From: DASQGA01 sp963762085
GTDB taxonomy: Bacteria; Actinomycetota; Thermoleophilia; Gaiellales; Gaiellaceae
Length of the DNA stretch: 64,000 bases
Direction: 5' to 3'
Assembly (NCBI GenBank): GCA_963762085.1
Contig: CAVXJD010000007.1
Coordinates: forward strand, 124,001 to 188,000
Shown here: piece by piece, positions 32,839-41,300 of the stretch
How the letters are laid out: each line of letters begins with the position of its first letter
Numbering within the stretch: position 1 is the stretch's first letter
Made by a program: the position numbers and the translations under genes
Notes under the pieces: model-generated
The model's input: only the letters and a program-made list of their open reading frames with translations
Told to the model about the DNA's origin: nothing
Database searches by the model: none

Positions 32839-32844
32839 TAGGCT
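32839..32844 (+). promoter_or_regulatory. -10 box of leaderless peptidase gene
   Basis: TAGGCT, 6 nt (CTCCCC), then GTG at 32851; no Shine-Dalgarno sequence. Confidence 0.45.
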
Positions 32845-32850
32845 CTCCCC

Positions 32851-33741
32851 GTGACTACCGAAGGCCGCATCCCGTTTCGCGGCTTCGAGACCTGGTACCG
32901 CATCGTCGGTGAGCGTGAGGAGGACGGGAGGCTCCCGCTCCTCTGCCTCCACGGCGGCCCGGGCGCGACGCACGACTACCTCGAACCGCTCGAAGCCGTT
33001 TCCGAGACCGGACGTCGCGTCGTCTTCTACGACCAGCTGGGCTGCGGGAAATCAGACCTCCCCGACGATCCCTCGCTGTACACCGTGGAGCTCTTCGTGG
33101 ACGAGGTCGACGCCGTCCGGACCGAGCTCGGCCTGGAGCACGTTCACGTCTTCGGCAACTCCTGGGGCGGGATGCTGGCGATGGAGTACGCGTTGACCAA
33201 GCCCGCTGGCCTCGAGAGCCTCGTCCTGGCCAGCTCCCCGGCGAGCATCCCGCAATGGGTCGAGGAGACGGGCAAGCTCCGGGCGCAGCTGCCGCAGGAC
33301 GTCCAGGACACGCTCAGCCGGCACGAGGAAGCGGGCACGACGAGCGACCCCGAGTACGAGGAGGCGTGCCTCGCCTTCTACGTGCGCCACGTCTGCCGGA
33401 CCGACCCCTGGCCGGAGTGCGTGCTCCGCTCCTTCGAGTTCCTCGAGAAGAACGGCCTCGTCTACCGGACGATGAACGGCCCCAGCGAGTTCCACGTCAC
33501 GGGGACGCTGCGAGAGTGGAGCGTCGTCGACCGCCTCGGGGAGATCGACGTACCGACACTCGTCGTCACCGGTGAGCACGACGAGGCGACGCCGGCGATC
33601 AACCGCACCGTGAGCGGGGGCATCCCGGGGGCCGAGGCGGTCATCTACCCGAACGCGTCGCACATGGCGCACGTCGAGGACACCCCCGGATACGTTCAGA
33701 TGCTCGATGACTTCCTGAGCCGCGTCGAAGCGCGCTTCTAG
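32851..33741 (+). CDS. Proline iminopeptidase-family alpha/beta hydrolase
   Basis: 296 residues, normal for the S33 family. Oxyanion loop HGGPG (34-38), YDQLGCGKSD, nucleophile elbow GNSWGG (Ser104), the acid in GEHDEATP and the base in ASHMAHVE. Enzymes of this type release N-terminal proline or other residues from short peptides in the cytoplasm. No signal peptide. GTG start at 32851 is fixed by the TAGGCT box 6 nt upstream. It stands alone; it might process peptides brought in by the transporter at 47-53 kb (inference). Other small-substrate hydrolase activity remains possible. Confidence 0.88.
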   Translation: MTTEGRIPFRGFETWYRIVGEREEDGRLPLLCLHGGPGATHDYLEPLEAVSETGRRVVFYDQLGCGKSDLPDDPSLYTVELFVDEVDAVRTELGLEHVHVFGNSWGGMLAMEYALTKPAGLESLVLASSPASIPQWVEETGKLRAQLPQDVQDTLSRHEEAGTTSDPEYEEACLAFYVRHVCRTDPWPECVLRSFEFLEKNGLVYRTMNGPSEFHVTGTLREWSVVDRLGEIDVPTLVVTGEHDEATPAINRTVSGGIPGAEAVIYPNASHMAHVEDTPGYVQMLDDFLSRVEARF

Positions 33742-33823
33742 GGTCTTCCACAGGGCTACCGAGATCACGATTCACCCCAGGGGTCTCGGGGTAGGCGTTA
33801 CCCAACGACAAAAAGGAGAGTCA

Positions 33824-34279
33824 ATGCGACGAATTCCAATCATCGCGGTCATCGGTGCCGCGCTCATGTACTTCTTCGACCCGACCGACGGCAAGCGGCG
33901 ACGGCACGCGCTGGTAGACCGCGCGGGCGGCCTCTTTCGCGGCACTGGGAGGAAGGCTGGGCGCGCGGGCGGCAAAGTCACCTCGCAGGCCAAGGGGCTC
34001 ACCCAGAAGGCGAAGCACATCCGAGAAGAGCGTAAGCCCGAGCCGAACGATGCCACGCTCAAGGCCAAGGTCGAAAGCGAAATTTTCCGCGACCCCGAGG
34101 TACCGAAGGGGAAGATCGACGTGAACGCCGAGAACGGCGTCGTCTACCTACGCGGTGAGGCCGACCGCCCCGAGCTCATCGAGACGCTCGAGAAGCAGGT
34201 TCGCAAGGTCGAGGGGGTGCAGGGGGTCGAAGTCCTCCTCCACCTTCCCGGCGAGCCGGCCAAGACGAAGTCCGGCTAG
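33824..34279 (+). CDS. BON-domain protein with N-terminal membrane segment
   Basis: 151 residues. A short hydrophobic N terminus (IPIIAVIGAALMYFF) is followed by DPTDGKRRRHALVDR, a strongly basic linker, and a C-terminal BON domain (about 75-145: DATLKAKVESEIFRDPEV, INVNAENGVVYLRGEA-like, VRKVEGVQGVEVLLHLPGE). BON domains bind membranes or attach to the envelope under osmotic stress. Start ATG 33824 with AAGGAGA 6 nt upstream. A strong bidirectional terminator follows. The upstream 82-bp gap holds CCCC/GGGG repeats but no clear operator. Confidence 0.85.
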   Translation: MRRIPIIAVIGAALMYFFDPTDGKRRRHALVDRAGGLFRGTGRKAGRAGGKVTSQAKGLTQKAKHIREERKPEPNDATLKAKVESEIFRDPEVPKGKIDVNAENGVVYLRGEADRPELIETLEKQVRKVEGVQGVEVLLHLPGEPAKTKSG

Positions 34280-34298
34280 CTCCTACCAGGGGTGGAGA

Positions 34299-34327
34299 GG
34301 GGCGGGCCGCGAGAAGCGGCCCGCCCC
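34299..34327. terminator. Bidirectional terminator
   Basis: A perfect 12-bp GC-rich stem (34299-34310 with 34316-34327) and a GAGAA loop, between the convergent BON and Rpf-like genes. Confidence 0.85.
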
Positions 34328-34335
34328 GCCTCCTC

Positions 34336-34878
34336 CTACAGGAGCCCGCAGCCCCGAGCCGTGTTCGGCCACGGATAGAACCCCCGGCCACTCCTGTGCG
34401 CCCGCTCGGCGACCCACATCTGCTCGATCGGCGTCCAGCGGTGCGCGTAACCCTTGGTCCGGAGCAGATACGGGCCGTAGGTGCGCTGGAAGGAGACGTC
34501 CATCTGAAGGCCGCCGTAGTACCCGTTTCCGGTATTCGCCCGCCACGGGCCCTCGTGCGCGTGGATGCAAAGCCAGGCTGCCTCATGCGGAGGATGCATG
34601 GCTCGAAGGCGGGCCTGCTCCGCCCGCTCTCGCCAGAGCCCCAGGAGCCAGCGCCGATACCCCTGGCTCGGGATCCGGTACATGCTTCGGTCCGAGGGCG
34701 TAAGCCTTCGACCCATGATCCGGTCGTACCGCCACGTCTTCGCCTGCGCCGCCCGAATCCCATCGAGGAGCGGCGTCGCGGAAGCCTCGGCGGCCAGAGC
34801 ATCACCCTGGGCGCCGATGAGCACGAGCACCGACAGGGCGGCACAGGCCGCTAGGGAGAGAAAACGGAATGCTGTCAT
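34336..34878 (-). CDS. Secreted Rpf-like transglycosylase
   Basis: 180 residues. Signal peptide to about residue 30 (QGDALAA), an alpha-helical middle of ~65 residues, then a resuscitation-promoting-factor fold: WLCIHAHEGPW with catalytic Glu109, NTGNGYYGGLQ (115-125), TPIEQMWVAERAHRSGRGFYPWP and a closing Cys. Rpf enzymes cut peptidoglycan and help dormant cells resume growth. Unlike classical Rpf proteins there is no LysM or G5 module. Start ATG 34878 with GGAAGGGG 3 nt upstream. The 175-bp upstream region shows no ydaO-type c-di-AMP riboswitch, which often controls rpf genes. Confidence 0.85.
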   Translation of the reverse strand: MTAFRFLSLAACAALSVLVLIGAQGDALAAEASATPLLDGIRAAQAKTWRYDRIMGRRLTPSDRSMYRIPSQGYRRWLLGLWRERAEQARLRAMHPPHEAAWLCIHAHEGPWRANTGNGYYGGLQMDVSFQRTYGPYLLRTKGYAHRWTPIEQMWVAERAHRSGRGFYPWPNTARGCGLL

Positions 34879-35041
34879 GAACCCCTTCCGGAGACGACAA
34901 GAACAACGCCCGCTGGGCGCGGACGCACGGAAGTAGGCCGATGTGCCGCAAAGACCCCGTCCCGTAGGCCCTCCTGGCTGAGAGCCGGAGCAGACCCTAC
35001 CTACCTTTCACGGCCGCTTGCGCCGTACCGCCGGGATCAGG

Positions 35042-35047
35042 TAGACA
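35042..35047 (+). promoter_or_regulatory. -10 box of leaderless gene at 35054
   Basis: TAGACA, 6 nt (CCCGGC), then GTG at 35054; no ribosome-binding site. Confidence 0.4.
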
Positions 35048-35053
35048 CCCGGC

Positions 35054-35527
35054 GTGGCCGAGGAGACGAAGAAGGAACGGGTTGACCGTGAGCTGATCGA
35101 GCTCCTGAACGAGCTCCGCGTGGCGCTTCCGGGCGTCCAGGTGCTCTTCGCGTTCCTTCTCACCGTCCCGTTTTCACAACGTTTTTCGCAGATCACGGCC
35201 GTTCAGGAAGACGTCTACTTCGCGACGTTCGTCTCGGCGGCGGTGGCGACGATCTTCCTGATCGCGCCGTCCGCGAATCACCGAGTTCAGTTCAGACAGG
35301 ACGACAAGGAAGCGCTGCTTCTGCGCTCGAACCGCCTCGCCATCGTGGGAACTGTGTTCCTGGCGGCCGCCGTGATGGGCGCCACCTTCCTGATCACCGA
35401 CATCCTCTTCGGAGGTCTCGCCACCACGATCACGACGGCGATCCTGGCCGGGCTGCTCGTCTGGTTCTGGTACGGCGTCCCGATCTTCAGGCGGTTGACG
35501 GGCCCAGGTCAGCGATCGACTTCCTGA
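35054..35527 (+). CDS. DUF6328-like membrane protein
   Basis: 157 residues. A charged N terminus (MAEETKKERVDRELIELLNELRVALPGVQVLFAF) leads into four predicted membrane spans (about 26-42, 58-75, 99-120, 125-145). The pattern N-ELRV-LPG-Q-LFAFLL-PF matches small actinobacterial DUF6328 proteins of unknown role. GTG start at 35054 follows a TAGACA box by 6 nt. Its 3' end overlaps the uracil-DNA glycosylase gene on the other strand by 41 bp, an unusually long convergent overlap that may make antisense RNA. Confidence 0.75.
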   Translation: MAEETKKERVDRELIELLNELRVALPGVQVLFAFLLTVPFSQRFSQITAVQEDVYFATFVSAAVATIFLIAPSANHRVQFRQDDKEALLLRSNRLAIVGTVFLAAAVMGATFLITDILFGGLATTITTAILAGLLVWFWYGVPIFRRLTGPGQRSTS

Positions 35528-36104
35528 CCGCCACGAGCGCCCCCTCGAGCCTCAGCCGGTTGGATCGGTCGTTCAGCCAGCCGCTCGCTCCGGACGGGTG
35601 CGGGAGTGGGAAAGCAATGGCACCGTCGAGCGTCGTCGACGACCCGACGGCCTCCGTCAACCGAGAGAGCCCGAGCACGTGCCGGGCGGCGAGCCCGCCG
35701 ACCACGAGCACGAGGTCAGGCCTGAGAAGTCGCAGCTCCCAGTCCCGCCAGAAGCGGCAGAGCTCGATCTCAGCCGGCGTAGGCGTCCGGTCCCCCCGCC
35801 CACCCGGGCTCCGGCCCGGATAGCAGCGCGTCAGCGAGCAGCAGTAGAAGGTGGCGTAGAACTCGTCCTCCGACACCTCGAGCCAGCGTCGCAGGGTCTT
35901 GCCCGCACGACCGCGCCACGGGCGAAGCTCTTCGCCCTCCACGATCCCGGGCGCCTGCCCGATGACCATCGCCCGCTGTCCGAGACGGCCCTCGAACACC
36001 GGCAAGGACTCGAGCGGATAGCCCGCCTCGAGGCACGCCCTGCAGACGGCGTTGTCGCGCTGCAGCGAGACGAGCGACCGATAGGAGCCCTTGCGCCTGG
36101 TCAC
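35487..36104 (-). CDS. Uracil-DNA glycosylase, iron-sulfur type
   Basis: Base-excision repair enzyme removing uracil from DNA. 205 residues, with four cysteines placed for a 4Fe-4S cluster (Cys21, Cys24, Cys94, Cys116), motif A IGQAPG (49-53) and motif B HPSGAS (169-174), which fits family 4/5-type thermostable enzymes. The A-P-G variant rather than G-E-A-P-G leans toward family 5 or a relative. GTG start at 36102-36104; TACGCT on the minus strand (36113-36118) lies 8 nt upstream, again suggesting leaderless expression. It overlaps the convergent membrane protein gene. Confidence 0.9.
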   Translation of the reverse strand: MTRRKGSYRSLVSLQRDNAVCRACLEAGYPLESLPVFEGRLGQRAMVIGQAPGIVEGEELRPWRGRAGKTLRRWLEVSEDEFYATFYCCSLTRCYPGRSPGGRGDRTPTPAEIELCRFWRDWELRLLRPDLVLVVGGLAARHVLGLSRLTEAVGSSTTLDGAIAFPLPHPSGASGWLNDRSNRLRLEGALVAVRKSIADLGPSTA

Positions 36105-36112
36105 GGTTCCGG

Positions 36113-36118
36113 AGCGTA
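36113..36118 (-). promoter_or_regulatory. -10 box of uracil-DNA glycosylase gene
   Basis: TACGCT on the minus strand, 8 nt before the GTG start at 36104, without a ribosome-binding site. Confidence 0.4.
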
Positions 36119-36158
36119 GACGCGGGTAACCGAGACGCCGCTCGGCTGAGGGCTGACG

Positions 36159-36500
36159 CTACTTGCGGCGATCGACTGCGCGCTGGAGCTGGCCCTTGTT
36201 CATCTTCGAGCGGCCGCGAACGCCGAGCTTCTTCGCCTCGTTGTAGAGCTGGTCGCGCGTGCGGCCCTTGGGCCGGTTTGTGCCCGACCGCAGGCCTCCG
36301 CGCCGGCTCGACGAGATGTCTCGTGTCGAGGTGCGGGACGACGACCCGGCCTCGCCGGAGCGGGCCCTCTCCTTGTTCACGGTCCTCGCCGCAATCTCCT
36401 CGGCAGTGTCCTCGGATTTCCCCTGTTCTTTCACGCTCTCCTTGATGTGCTCGTACTGACGGGCTCGCTTTGTCCCCTTCTTGACCCCACGCGGAGGCAT
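36159..36500 (-). CDS. Small basic protein with C-terminal Rho-N/SAP-like motif
   Basis: 113 residues, very rich in Lys/Arg/Ser. The N-terminal part (GVKKGTKRARQYEHIKESVKEQG) resembles proteins annotated as plasmid stabilisation or ChaB-like. The C-terminal 35 residues (TRDQLYNEAKKLGVRGRSKMNKGQLQRAV) form a Rho-N/SAP-like helix-turn-helix that binds nucleic acid in other proteins. Start ATG at 36498-36500 with AAAGGAG 5 nt upstream; an upstream in-frame GTG at 36506 overlaps that site. Function unknown; DNA or RNA binding is inferred. It is divergent from tRNA-Ser(GGA). Confidence 0.75.
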   Translation of the reverse strand: MPPRGVKKGTKRARQYEHIKESVKEQGKSEDTAEEIAARTVNKERARSGEAGSSSRTSTRDISSSRRGGLRSGTNRPKGRTRDQLYNEAKKLGVRGRSKMNKGQLQRAVDRRK

Positions 36501-36613
36501 TGCCACTCCTTTCGTCGGTTGCTACCGCTCTTCCCCCGCGGACGCCCGCAAAACCAGCCGCGCCAAGCCTCGGATCGGGTGGCCGAGCGCGTGTGCAACG
36601 ATGTGCGCCGCGC

Positions 36614-36703
36614 GGAGAGGTGTCCGAGCTGGCCTAAGGAGCGCGACTGGAAATCGCGTACTCGGCGAAAGCTGGGTCGCGGGTTCGAATCCCGCCCTCT
36701 CCG
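36614..36703 (+). tRNA. tRNA-Ser (anticodon GGA)
   Basis: A 90-nt class II tRNA. Acceptor GGAGAGG (36614-36620) pairs with CCTCTCC (36696-36702), and the discriminator is G. The anticodon loop CTGGAAA has GGA at 36649-36651, reading TCC/TCT. A long variable arm and the T-arm CGGGTTCGAATCCCG are present. CCA is not encoded. It is the third serine tRNA of the window. Confidence 0.97.
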
Positions 36704-36722
36704 CCTCTGTGCTCTCCCGCGC

Positions 36723-37349
36723 CTAGCGGGCCGTCGCGTCCGTGAGATACGCGACCAGATCAGCGAGTTGCTTGTCGTCGAGCTGGTCGCCGTACGTTTG
36801 CGGCATGATGCCCGGCTGAAAGCCGTCGGCGATCTCCGCATCTGGGTTGACGATCGACTCGTGGATGAAGTCGGCGTCCTTGCCCTTGAGCACGTCGTCC
36901 AGCTTCGGGCCGACGGTCCCGTTCGTCCCGGCATCCTGAAGGGTGTGGCACGTGCCGCAGCCTGCGGAAGCGAAGACCTCTTTACCCGCGGCTGGATCCC
37001 CTGCGGGTGCGGACGGCTCGGTCGTGGAGGTCTCCCCGGTGGTGGAGGTCTCGCTCGTCGTCCCTTCGGCCGACCCAGACCCCTCGCTCGACGTTGTCTC
37101 TGCTGCCTCTCCGTGAGCGCTGAAGTCGTGGCCTTCGCCCAGAGCCTCGACCGCGGCGAGCATGCCCGCGACGAGGAGGACAGCAAGCAGGACGAAGAGC
37201 TTCATATGCCGGCCGGGGAAGTCCGGCCACCGCCGCGGCACGTAGAGCGAGACGACCAGGGCGAACCCGACCAGCACGGCCGCGAAGACGCCAATGATGA
37301 CGTCGTTCCTGCCCTCGATGAGGGCGACGATCAGGTCGTTCCGGGCCAC
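36723..37349 (-). CDS. Membrane-anchored c-type cytochrome
   Basis: 208 residues. Two membrane spans (about 16-36 and 49-66), a long Ser/Thr/Glu/Gly-rich linker (80-118), and a cytochrome c domain with CGTCH (Cys131, Cys134, His135) and a likely axial methionine in QPGIMPQTYG. Exported heme domain for electron transfer, as in small oxidase-linked cytochromes. GTG start at 37349. It shares a 26-bp divergent promoter region with uppP: GATACT reads rightward and TATCGT leftward over the same bases. No oxidase genes are adjacent. Confidence 0.88.
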   Translation of the reverse strand: MARNDLIVALIEGRNDVIIGVFAAVLVGFALVVSLYVPRRWPDFPGRHMKLFVLLAVLLVAGMLAAVEALGEGHDFSAHGEAAETTSSEGSGSAEGTTSETSTTGETSTTEPSAPAGDPAAGKEVFASAGCGTCHTLQDAGTNGTVGPKLDDVLKGKDADFIHESIVNPDAEIADGFQPGIMPQTYGDQLDDKQLADLVAYLTDATAR

Positions 37350-37375
37350 CGGGCTCGCATACGATACTCCGTCGA

Positions 37376-38314
37376 ATGCGCCGCGTCGGCATCTACGTGG
37401 TGGCCGGCGGGGCGTTTTTCCTGGCGGTCGTCCTCACAGTTACGGGCGCTGGCGAGCGGCCCGGTGCGCTACCGAACTGGCAAGCCCTGGTCCTCGGGAT
37501 CGTCCAGGGCCTGACTGAGCTCCTTCCTGTCTCCTCGTCCGGCCACCTCATTCTCGTGCCGTGGTTGGGCAACTGGAGCTACCTGGAGACGCACGAGGAG
37601 TTCAACAAGACCTTCGACGTCGCCCTCCACCTCGGCACGCTCGTTGCCGTGGTGGCCTACTTCCGGCGGGATATCTGGGCGCTCATCGTGGCGTGGTTCC
37701 GAAGCGTCGCGCGCCGGAATATCGAGACGCCCGAGGAGCGGGTGGCGTGGTTCGTGCTGATCGCGACCATCCCCGCAGCATTCGTCGGAGCCGCAGGCGA
37801 AAGCGTGATCGAGAAGCACCTCGGCGACCCGTGGCAGATCGCAATCCTGCTGGCCGCGTTCGGGATACTGCTCTGGATCTCGGACCGAACCGCTCCACGC
37901 CGGGAGATGAGCGAGCTCGGCTGGCGCGGAGCTCTTGCGATCGGGTTGGCACAGTGTCTCGCGCTGGCGCCGGGCGTCTCCCGGTCGGGCGTGACGATCA
38001 CCGCGTCTCGCTTTCTCGGACTCGACCGCGATGCCGCTGCTCGTTTCTCGTTTCTCCTGCTCGTCCCGATCGTGTTCGGCGCCTCGGTCCTCAAGGGACT
38101 CACCGACGTCGTCTTCGGGGATCTCCCCCCTGGTTCCATCGGCCCGTTCGTGGTCGGCATGCTTGCGGCTGCGGTCACCGGTCTCGTCGCGATCTGGGCT
38201 CTGCTCGGCTACGTACGGCGCCACACGTACTCGCTCTTCGTCGGCTACCGGCTGATGGTGGCCGCGGCCGTGCTCATCCTGATCGCGACCGGCGTCCGGG
38301 ACGCGACCTTCTAG
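37376..38314 (+). CDS. uppP: Undecaprenyl-diphosphatase
   Basis: Integral membrane enzyme (312 residues) that dephosphorylates undecaprenyl diphosphate, recycling the lipid carrier for peptidoglycan synthesis; overproduction gives bacitracin resistance. Motifs: GIVQGLTELLPVSSSGHL and APGVSRSGVTI, with about eight spans. ATG start at 37376; GATACT at 37363-37368 lies 7 nt upstream, so it may be leaderless. It has an extra N-terminal span before the usual start of the family. Its end overlaps the M36 protease gene by 4 bp (convergent). Confidence 0.93.
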   Translation: MRRVGIYVVAGGAFFLAVVLTVTGAGERPGALPNWQALVLGIVQGLTELLPVSSSGHLILVPWLGNWSYLETHEEFNKTFDVALHLGTLVAVVAYFRRDIWALIVAWFRSVARRNIETPEERVAWFVLIATIPAAFVGAAGESVIEKHLGDPWQIAILLAAFGILLWISDRTAPRREMSELGWRGALAIGLAQCLALAPGVSRSGVTITASRFLGLDRDAAARFSFLLLVPIVFGASVLKGLTDVVFGDLPPGSIGPFVVGMLAAAVTGLVAIWALLGYVRRHTYSLFVGYRLMVAAAVLILIATGVRDATF

Positions 38315-41300
38315 CTCCCGACTCGCCAGACGTGGCGCGCCGGTGTTGGGTCGAGGTTCCCAGCCCGGTCTTTCGCCCGCACCAGGAGCACGTGCCTGCC
38401 GCCTGTGAGGCCGCGGTAGGTCTTTCGCGCCAAGCACGCCCGGAATGCCCGAGTGTCGAGCTTGCACTGGAAAGTCGAGCCGGTCTCCGACGAGCGGAAC
38501 GTGAACCGCGCTGTCCGGGAAGCGAACCTCACAGGCGGGGCCGTCAGAATGGTCGTGTTCGGCGCTCGCAAGTCGACCCGCCACGTCCACTTGGCCGCGG
38601 TGGCGTCGAACGCCCCGTCCTTGCCGGCGCGAACGTAGAAGGTGTGGAGGCCATGGGTCAGCGACCTGACCGTGGTCGGCGTTGTGCAGGCGATGAACGG
38701 GTTCCGGTCGACGCGGCATCGGAACGTCGACCCGGCGAGCGACGACGAGAAGCCGAACGTGGCGGTGCGCTTCCTCGTGAGCTTGGGCGGGTGCGACACG
38801 AGCGTGGTGTTCGGCGGGAGCGGAAGCCCGTAGACCTCGAGCTCGGACACGTCCACGAACTGCGCGCCCGCGCCGTCGCTTGACTGAGACGAGTGCATCG
38901 TCAGCCGGACGAACCTGACGCGGGCGGTACCACCGGTCGGCCGGACCCGGTTCAAATGGTGGTTGGACGCAGCGGTCAACGCGCCGGCTGCGGACGCGGT
39001 GAAGTTGGCTCCGTCGGGAGACGTCGCAATCGAGAACTGGCCGAGCGAGGCGCTGTCGTCGTCTCCGCAGACCGCCCCCGGGTCGATGGCGAAATCGATG
39101 ATGTTGATCGGGATCGGCAACCGAACCGTGACGGACTTCGAGCCCCCGGCCAGGTCAGTGCTCCAGCCCGTGGAGAGCGATTGGTCGAAGGCGGCGCTCG
39201 GACCGCACCCGAAGGCGGAATAGTTCGGGCCGGTGTGCGCAACGACGGCCGAGCCACCCGCGAGGGAGGCGTAGTCCCGGCGGAGCATGAAGTTCCGCGT
39301 CGTCCGGGCCCCTGGTGCAATCGGAACGGAGCTCAGAACGTCGCCGTCGTACCCCGGCTTGGTCGCCAGCACTCTCGGATAGGAACCGGCTGCGATCCCG
39401 GACAGGACGTAGTCGCCCGCGACTCCGGTGTCGGCGCCAAGCCCACCTGGGAATCCGGAGTCGTGACCGGCCACTCCGACCCGGGCCCCTGCGATCGGCG
39501 ACCCGCTGTCAAACTCCGTCACGATCCCGCCGAGCGAGCCCGTCGGCCCTCCCAGCGCCGGAGGCTGCGAGAAATCCTCGACGGGGGCTGCGTCGCCGGA
39601 GTCGACGCTCGAGGCGAAATAGCCCAGGCCGCGCGTCGCGAAGACCCCCCAGATCTGGTTGCGGAACGTGCCTCCTGCGACCGTGTCCGCCTGCAGGATG
39701 GCATTGCGCATGTCAAGGAAGGACGGCTCGGGCGGTGAGAGTTCCATCGCGCGCGTGACGAGCCTCCGGGCATCCGGGATGCCGATAACCGTCCGCAGAT
39801 CCCAGAGCGTCTGGCCCCAAATCTCACCGTCTGCGTGCGTCTCGGGCGAGCCGAAGATCCGGCCGAAGTCGCCGTAGGTGTAGCCGCCGGAGCCTGCGAG
39901 CCCCCTGCCTGGGCAGGAGGAGCTGAGCGAGCCTGCCGGGCAATCGAGGCCCTCCGTCCGCAGGAGCCGGAGGTTGTTTCCGACGTACCGGTCGAGAGTC
40001 ACGTCGCCGTCCGCGGCCGTGTTCGCGGCCAGCCCACTCCCGACGAGGTAGTCCATCGCATACCAGTCGCTCCAGCCCTCGCCCATCGCGCCCGCTTGCG
40101 CGGAGTGCAGCGCCTGGAAGCCGCTTGCATCGGTGACGAGTCGGCTGGAAAGCCCGTGCGTGTACTCGTGGTAGACAACCGACGCGTCGTCGGCGCCGTT
40201 CACGGCGGGGAAGAACGGAGGCGAGAAGAGATACATCTGCATGCGGGGGGAGAATCCGTCCGGCGGCGTGAACATGTTCGCGTTGTTCCGGTGAAACTCG
40301 TCCGGAAGGTTCCCGGGCCCGGCGGCTCCGTCGTCGGCCTCCGCGAGGAGGGGGTCGGCTACCTCGAAATTCCCCGCAGCGGCGTTGAAGCCGATCGGGC
40401 TGGCGGCGAGATAGTCGTGGAACGTGTTGACGTAATAGAAGAGCTGGGTTGCGCTCTGGTTCTTGTTCGTCCCCCAGCTACCGGCGACCATGTGGTTCCA
40501 GGCACAGTGGTAGGAGCCCGCCGGGCAGTTTCCGTCCCCGTAGGAGAAGGCCGTCCGGAGATAGTCCCAGGTCGCCGGAGGCGTCGAGCTGGGCCCCACC
40601 TCTTCGGCGACGTTGTCCGAGTTCGCATCCACATAGGCGTGAGCGTTCGGGCCGGTGAGCGTGGTGGCGCCCGGAGCCAGCCAGGGGTCGATGACCTGCA
40701 AGGTGGCCGCACCACCGTTTGCGGCGCCCGGGTAGTAGTCGAAGACGCGCGCCTGGGCGAAGTCGACGAGGTTCGCACGGCGGAGCACCTGCCCGGTGTC
40801 TGCGTCGACGACATAGTCGAAGACCTGGGTGGGCTTCGCGTGCGCAAGGACGCGCCACCCCAGGCGCACACCGCGGGGGCCCGCGAAGAGGACGAGCCCG
40901 GCGCGGTGTCCGCCGGCGAACCGAGTGTCCCGCGTCGGAGCGGCAGACCGCCGCACCACGCGGGGCGGCGCGAGCTTCGCGCCGGCGTCGCGCAGGGAGT
41001 GTCCGAGCGCCGCAGCTGCGGAGAGGCCTGGAGTGATGTCCGCTAGCCATAGAGCCCGCCGGGGGGACCCGAGGACGTTCACGAGCCGGCCGTCCCTCGT
41101 CACGCTCGCCGACAGACCGTTGTCGAGCGCAGGGATCCCGCCGTACGTCTGCACCCACCTGAGGTGGGTCGTGCCGCCGATGTCCGTGTAAGCCCGGGTC
41201 AGGCGAAGAGCAGCGAAGTCGCCCACATCGAGGCCAAAGGCGTCGGCATGCTCGCGCACATAGCCGAGGGCGATTTCCTGCGCTCCACCCTCTCTGGGCC

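Noticed and set aside
34879..35053. c-di-AMP (ydaO) riboswitch upstream of the Rpf-like gene
   Set aside because: The gap has some GGG/CCC blocks, but the conserved ydaO segments could not be found in order.
36481..36726. 81-codon frame across the tRNA-Ser(GGA) gene
   Set aside because: It runs through a tRNA gene and intergenic DNA and has no homology or start signal.
39835..41046. 403-codon plus-strand frame inside the M36 protease gene
   Set aside because: Antisense shadow; the minus-strand frame has catalytic motifs and an intact 1101-residue product.
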